Source: Gemmatimonadota bacterium
Lineage (GTDB): Bacteria; Gemmatimonadota; Gemmatimonadetes; Longimicrobiales; Gaopeijiaceae
DNA length: 56,642 nt
NCBI GenBank assembly: GCA_007126575.1
Contig: SLBA01000176.1
Location: forward strand, 1 to 56,642
Direction: 5' to 3'
Each line of letters starts with the position of its first letter. Position 1 is the stretch's first letter. This document shows, piece by piece, positions 52,559 through 56,642 of the stretch. Under the pieces are notes generated by a model. It was not told where the DNA came from. It saw only the letters and a list, made by a program, of their open reading frames with translations, and did not search any database. A program made the position numbers and the translations under genes.

Positions 52559-54241
52559 GTGCGCCGCAGACGGCTGCCCGAGCCCCTTGCACCGACCGAG
52601 GCCTTCCGCCGGCTCGCGCCCCTTCCGGGCCGCGTGCTCCTCGAAACCGTGCCCCCCTGGAGCGGCCGCACCCTGCTGACCGCCGCACCGCGGGCCCTGG
52701 TCCGGGGAATGACCGGTCGGACCGAGCTTCTGGCGGAATCGTGGATCCGCTGGGGGGGAGGGGTGGCGCCGGGCTCCTGCGGGGGGCGCGGGGGTATCGC
52801 GCTGCTCGGCGCGGCGATCGAAGGGCTCGCGGCGGCCCGCCCTGAGTCGTCCGGCCTGCACGATGCCGGCGGCTGGTTCGGGTTCCTCGGATACGAACTC
52901 GGCGCAGAGGTCGAGACCCTTCCTCCTCCCCCTCCGGGAGGCCTGACTCCGGATCTCTGGTTCGGAGCCTACGACTGGACACTCGCCTGGCCGGACGGGC
53001 GCTCTGCTCCTCCGCTGCTCTCGGGGGCGCCCCTTCCCGGCGACGCCGACGGAATGCGGCTCGATGCCCTCCTCTCCAGGGTCGAGGCGCTGCTCGTGGA
53101 GCCGGCCCCCGCCCCTCGATCGACCACTTCCCCTGCCAGCGTGTGGTGGCCCGAGGACCGTCGTCACGCGGGGGGGGACGCCACTGGCACCCCAGGCGTT
53201 CCGGCCTCTCGTGATGCATCGGGTTCTCGGGGCTCTCGGAGTGGTTCGGGCCCCCCGAGCCGTCCGGATTCCTCGACCTTCACGGGCTGGGCTCCCCTCG
53301 ATGGCCGAGCCGGTGTCCGGGTCTCGCTGGGGCACGAGGCCTACCTGGCCGCGGTTCAGCGGATTCGGGAGTACATTCGGGCCGGCGATCTCTTTCAGGC
53401 GAACCTGACCTGCCATCTGGAGCGCCGGATCGACGTGCCCGCCGGGGAGGGGGAGCCACGGGAGGACACCGCGCTGCCCCTCTATCGTGCGATGCGGGAG
53501 CGCAGCCCCGCTCCCTACGCGGCGCTGCTCGACCTGGGAGAGGCGACGGTCGTATCGATCTCTCCCGAGAGCTTCCTCGAGCGCGACGGGGCGACGCTCC
53601 GGACCCGTCCGATCAAGGGGACGCGGCCCCGGGGGGCCACGCCCGACGAAGACCGGGCGCTGGCCGCCGAACTGACGGCGAGCGAGAAGGATCGGGCCGA
53701 GAACGTGATGATCGTCGACCTGCTGCGAAATGATCTCTCGCGGATAGCGAAACAGAATTCGGTTTCGGTTTTTCAGCTTCTCGAGCATGAGGTGCACCCG
53801 ACCGTGCACCACCTGGTCTCCGGGATCGAAGCCAGGCTCCGCCCCGAGGTCGGGTGGGCCGAGATCCTCGGGGCGCTCTTCCCCGGAGGATCGATCACCG
53901 GAGCCCCGAAGATCCGGGCAATGCAGATCCTGGCCGAGCTCGAGTCCCTGCCCCGCGGGCCGTACACGGGCGCGATCGGGCGGGTGGGCTTCGACGATAC
54001 CGCCACCCTCTCGATCGCGATTCGCACCGCGGTCGTGAGTGACGGCGTGGCCCGCTACGGAGCCGGGGGGGGCATCACCCTGGCTTCGTCGGCCGAGGCC
54101 GAATGGAGCGAACTCCTCGACAAGGCCAAGGCCTTCCTCGACGCGACCGAGCTCGCGTCCACGTTGGACCCTGAGGGCGGCCCGAGAGCGGGGGACCCCG
54201 AAACCCGTCGAAGCCCACCCACCTATAATGAATACGCATAA
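52559..54241 (+). CDS. pabB: aminodeoxychorismate synthase component I
   Basis: About 560 residues. It turns chorismate and ammonia to 4-amino-4-deoxychorismate for folate synthesis. The catalytic domain has YIRAGDLFQANLTCHLERR, SISPESFLER, RPIKGTRPRGATPDED with the PabB-type Lys, DLLRNDLSRIA and FPGGSITGAPKIRAMQIL. PIKGT separates it from the window's TrpE (PIAGT). A low-complexity Arg/Gly/Ser/Pro insert (about 215-245) divides the N- and C-terminal domains. I chose GTG 52559, 5 bases after ggaggg, over GTG 52487, which would leave only 11 bases to the divergent gene. The 3' end enters an AT-rich patch. Confidence 0.92.
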   Translation: MRRRRLPEPLAPTEAFRRLAPLPGRVLLETVPPWSGRTLLTAAPRALVRGMTGRTELLAESWIRWGGGVAPGSCGGRGGIALLGAAIEGLAAARPESSGLHDAGGWFGFLGYELGAEVETLPPPPPGGLTPDLWFGAYDWTLAWPDGRSAPPLLSGAPLPGDADGMRLDALLSRVEALLVEPAPAPRSTTSPASVWWPEDRRHAGGDATGTPGVPASRDASGSRGSRSGSGPPSRPDSSTFTGWAPLDGRAGVRVSLGHEAYLAAVQRIREYIRAGDLFQANLTCHLERRIDVPAGEGEPREDTALPLYRAMRERSPAPYAALLDLGEATVVSISPESFLERDGATLRTRPIKGTRPRGATPDEDRALAAELTASEKDRAENVMIVDLLRNDLSRIAKQNSVSVFQLLEHEVHPTVHHLVSGIEARLRPEVGWAEILGALFPGGSITGAPKIRAMQILAELESLPRGPYTGAIGRVGFDDTATLSIAIRTAVVSDGVARYGAGGGITLASSAEAEWSELLDKAKAFLDATELASTLDPEGGPRAGDPETRRSPPTYNEYA

Positions 54242-54277
54242 TATGATAAATACGCATACGTATGATGAATTCATGAT
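54224..54277 (+). promoter_or_regulatory. AT-rich island with tandem palindromes between pabB and pabA
   Basis: A sudden AT-rich stretch in about 70% GC surroundings. It contains TATAAT (54224-54229), two direct copies of AATACGCATA (54231-54240 and 54249-54258) and two abutting palindromes, CATACGTATG (54255-54264) and ATGAATTCAT (54265-54274). The pabB stop lies inside it and pabA starts 16 bases after it. It may be an operator with an internal promoter. Confidence 0.5.
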
Positions 54278-54292
54278 AGGCGGCCTCCCGCG

Positions 54293-54889
54293 ATGATCCT
54301 TCTCCTGGATGCGTACGATTCGTTTGTGCATAACCTGGCCCGCTACCTCGCCGAGGCCGGGGCCCGGGTCCGGGTCGAGCGCAGCGACGCCCTCTCGGTC
54401 GATGCCGTGCTGGCGCTCCGGCCGTCGGGGATCGTGCTCTCTCCGGGGCCCTGCACCCCGACCGAGGCAGGGGTCGGGCTGGATCTTGTCCGTGCCCTGG
54501 CCGGTCCCGGGGGTGCCCCGATTCCTCTGCTCGGAGTCTGCCTCGGACATCAGGTAGTGGCCGAAGCGCTCGGCGCCAGCCTCGAGCCGGCACGGCCTCC
54601 CCGACACGGGGTGGCGACCCCCGTGAGCCCGACGGTGCCGAGTCCCCTACTCGCCGGCCTGCCGGATCCCTTCCCCGCCGGACTCTACCACTCTCTCTCG
54701 GTCTCGAGAGAGGGGCTGCCCACGGGTCTGCGGGTGACGGCGGTCGACACCACCGGCCAGATCATGGCGATCGAGGCGGTGGATCGTCCACTGTACGGGG
54801 TGCAGTTTCACCCGGAGTCGATCCTGACTCCCGGAGGCCGGCACCTGATGGCGAACTTCCTGGGGTTCACCCGACGGGCCGCGGCATGA
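54293..54889 (+). CDS. pabA: glutamine amidotransferase of aminodeoxychorismate synthase
   Basis: 198 residues of class I glutaminase supplying ammonia to PabB. It has LLLDAYDSFVHNLARYLA, LSPGPCTPTEAG, the nucleophile Cys 83 in GVCLGHQVVAEALG and the His-Glu pair in GVQFHPESILTPGG. It lies 51 bases behind pabB and overlaps pabC by 4 bases (ATGA). TrpE at 31660 has no glutaminase beside it, so this protein may serve both complexes as in Bacillus; that is inference. Confidence 0.93.
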   Translation: MILLLDAYDSFVHNLARYLAEAGARVRVERSDALSVDAVLALRPSGIVLSPGPCTPTEAGVGLDLVRALAGPGGAPIPLLGVCLGHQVVAEALGASLEPARPPRHGVATPVSPTVPSPLLAGLPDPFPAGLYHSLSVSREGLPTGLRVTAVDTTGQIMAIEAVDRPLYGVQFHPESILTPGGRHLMANFLGFTRRAAA

Positions 54890-55815
54890 GGGGGGCCGAC
54901 CGCGGCCTGCTCCTTGGAGACGGCCTCTTCGAGACGATTCTGGTCCGGGGCGGGGTGCCCTTCCGGCTCGATCGGCACCTAGCGCGACTTCGGCTAGCGG
55001 CCGGTCGGACGGGGATGCCACTGCCCTTCGACCTCGCCGGCGCCGTCCAGGACCGGATCGAGTCGGGGGTGGGCCTGCCGGGCGAAGGCCTGCATGGCGC
55101 GGATCGGGCGGACGTTGATCCATCGGGCGTGGATCGCTCGGGCGCGGATCCATCCGGCTCGGCCCGGTCGAGGGTGGGCGCTCCCCGGCTGACCTCGACC
55201 GCCCGGGCCCGACCGGAGTTCGCAGCCCTCCGGATCACCGCCACCCGTGGCCCCGGAGATGGACTGGCACCACCCACCAGCCCGGTCGGGGCCATGTATC
55301 TGTCCTACCGATCGATCGAGCGCCCCCCACCATCCCAGCGCCCGGGTCTGTCGGCGATGACCGTGGGGCGCGTCGATGAACGCTCCCTGACCGCCGGGCT
55401 CAAGCACACCGGATACCTGGAGCGGATCCTGGCGCTGAAGGCGGCGCGCGACGTGGGGCTCGACGAGGCCGTCCTGCAGAATTCGAGAGGTGCGCTGGTC
55501 GAGGGCAGCGCCTCGAATCTCTTCGCCGTGCAGTCGGGGACCCTCCTGACTCCTGCGGTCGCCGAGGGTGCGCTACCGGGCATCACCCGCCAGGCGATCC
55601 TGGAGCTCGCCGAACTCGCCGGGATTCCGGTCGAGATCCGGGCGCCGGGGCCGGAGGAACCCGTGGACGAGCTCTTCCTGACCTCGGCATTGCGGGGGCC
55701 CATACCCCTGGTCCGACTGGACGAACGGGAGTTCGGTCCCCCGGGCCCGATCTACCTTCGACTGGCCCGTGAGCTCGAGGCGCTCATTGAACGCGAGACC
55801 GCGCCCAGCTCATGA
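54886..55815 (+). CDS. pabC: 4-amino-4-deoxychorismate lyase, class IV PLP enzyme
   Basis: 309 residues. It completes p-aminobenzoate by releasing pyruvate. RGLLLGDGLFETILVRGG opens the fold, the PLP Lys 173 is in TAGLKHTGYLERIL, and EAVLQNSRGALVEGSASNLFAV, LPGITRQAILELA and ELFLTSALRGPIPL follow. A low-complexity insert at about residues 68-100 (DPSGVDRSGADPSG type, from near-repetitive DNA at 55090-55180) separates the two halves and is not usual in the family. The ATG overlaps the pabA stop, completing a pabB-pabA-pabC operon. Confidence 0.9.
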   Translation: MRGADRGLLLGDGLFETILVRGGVPFRLDRHLARLRLAAGRTGMPLPFDLAGAVQDRIESGVGLPGEGLHGADRADVDPSGVDRSGADPSGSARSRVGAPRLTSTARARPEFAALRITATRGPGDGLAPPTSPVGAMYLSYRSIERPPPSQRPGLSAMTVGRVDERSLTAGLKHTGYLERILALKAARDVGLDEAVLQNSRGALVEGSASNLFAVQSGTLLTPAVAEGALPGITRQAILELAELAGIPVEIRAPGPEEPVDELFLTSALRGPIPLVRLDEREFGPPGPIYLRLARELEALIERETAPSS

Positions 55816-56642
55816 TACCGCTTCGGTTCGGAGCGCAGGATGCGCCTTCCCGAACCACAAGTCCCTGAAGGCCAGAAAGACCCTGATGATCCGAACGACC
55901 CGACTGACCCGAGCCACCCGAGCGACCAGAAAGACCCGAAGGGCCCGAGGGACCCGCCCGACCCGGAATCGGCTCGTCACCGGATCCTCCTGCGGTCGGC
56001 GCTTCACCCGTCCGCCGGGCTCATTCGGGGCCCCAAACGCTACAAGCGAGACATTTTCAGCAGTGCCAGGAGGGTTGGGGGTCCTATAGGTCTCCAACCC
56101 TTCAAGGGAACGGACGCGCTCGAAGCGCCTGAAGGATCCGCGACAATTATTGCCCCCAATCCTCCAAGCGCCCAGGAATTCGACGCCCTCGGAGGGTTCG
56201 TGCCGAGGTGGGAGGTCGAACGGGGCACACCATACGTTGCCTTCTTGTGGAGACCCTCCTTCGCTCGCCGTGCTGCAGCTCAGCAGGTGAGGGTGTTCAA
56301 GCTTCCTTTCCTCATCCCACCCCGACCTGAGCGCCGGCCACCCCAGGACCACATGTTCAATCCCCGGCACCGGGCGCGCGCGGACTTGCCGAGTGGGCGC
56401 GCGCGGACTCCGAGGAGCGCACGCCGGCTGGACGAAGGCATAGCCTTGCGCTACGTCGAGGCGAACCAACGACCGAGTGGGGCCCCTGCGGCCCCAACCC
56501 AAAGGGGGACAGGGGGTTGCAGCCCTGGATCTTCGTTGGCCCGCTTCACCGATGCTAGTGCATCGCCTTCAGCGAACCGCCTTGACCCGGGCACACACGC
56601 GCCCCGCGCGTGGGTCGCGCAAGACCCTGTCCCGGTGCGCCC
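55816..56642. other. gene-poor contig edge rich in repeats and hairpins
   Basis: 827 bases without a convincing gene. It contains a 9-bp tandem repeat (55879-55968), a 15-base direct repeat GGGCGCGCGCGGACT (56372-56386 and 56395-56409) and stems TGGGGCC/GGCCCCA (56478-56496), CCAACGA/TCGTTGG (56466-56539), CGATGC/GCATCG (56550-56565) and CACGCGC/GCGCGTG (56596-56612). A plus frame from ATG 55840 stays open to the end, and a minus frame of 230 codons is also open. Neither shows the strong third-position G/C of nearby genes or a known domain. It is probably a dispersed repeat or structured element that broke the assembly. Confidence 0.5.
55879..55968 (+). repeat. ten degenerate copies of a 9-bp unit (gacccgaXX)
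   Basis: Units such as gatccgaac, gacccgact, gacccgagc and gacccgaag follow each other with an exact 9-base period for 90 bases. On the plus strand they would read Asp-Pro-X. The array starts 63 bases after the pabC stop. Confidence 0.7.

Noticed and set aside
48997-52671. 1224-codon minus frame opposite the amidohydrolases
   Set aside because: Shadow of two well-supported plus-strand genes, rich in Arg, Pro, His and Gly, without any domain.
55810-56502. Minus-strand 230-codon frame at the contig edge
   Set aside because: Arg-rich low-complexity translation of the tandem repeat, no domain, and it enters the end of pabC.
55840-56642. Open frame of 268 codons from ATG 55840 to the contig end
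   Set aside because: Its first part is the 9-bp repeat, its codons lack the strong third-position G/C seen in real genes here, and no domain is recognisable. A minus-strand frame is open over the same bases.
1-56642. CRISPR arrays, insertion sequences, integrases and rRNA genes
   Set aside because: No regular repeat-spacer array, transposase or recombinase motif, or rRNA segment was seen in the window.

Overview
The window looks like a complete contig of a very GC-rich, Gram-negative-type bacterium. The evidence is an Omp85-type outer-membrane barrel, Sec and lipoprotein signal peptides, tightly packed genes and strong G/C in third codon positions. Secreted tandem amidohydrolases, an Ig-domain metzincin lipoprotein and several RpoD-like sigma factors fit Gemmatimonadota or a neighbouring phylum. 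That placement is inference; no rRNA or tRNA gene was seen.

Left part (1-9.3 kb): a 5'-truncated polA whose first 71 bases are a misplaced copy of its own interior, then ssb, a short RpoD-type sigma factor and a four-gene leftward operon (Omp85-like barrel, methyltransferase, geranylgeranyl-reductase-type flavoprotein, membrane protein). From 9.5 to 13.5 kb malic enzyme and PEP carboxykinase sit in tandem, linking C4 acids to gluconeogenesis. Next come the Ig-domain metalloprotease, an EVE-domain protein, a Cho/UvrC-like nuclease, an HD phosphohydrolase, a second RpoD-type sigma factor and rsgA. A leftward ABC importer (BtuFCD type, coupled to an unknown lipoprotein) ends tail-to-tail with rsgA.

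Middle part (25-36.5 kb): a flavin reductase, then a coupled pair that is the most unusual item here. A membrane protein with a spermidine-synthase-like domain overlaps a 749-residue protein that reads as Mre11/SbcD and Rad50/SbcC fused in one chain. Nearly every catalytic residue is replaced, yet a CxxC zinc hook is kept. HyuA, TrpE and an M20 peptidase follow, then an envelope-stress-like group (GlsB/YeaQ-type protein, PspA-like protein, ECF sigma factor).

Right part (36.6-56.6 kb): an orphan E1-alpha, a V4R-like protein, peroxiredoxin, a CoA-binding protein, a histidine-less HATPase, a DMT exporter, an ABC exporter, a long acyl-CoA dehydrogenase and a patatin. After these come two secreted amidohydrolase genes in which only one of three domains keeps its metal ligands, then a pabB-pabA-pabC folate operon. 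TrpE at 31.7 kb has no TrpG beside it, so PabA may serve both enzymes. The last 0.8 kb has no convincing gene and is rich in hairpins and repeats, as expected at a contig edge.
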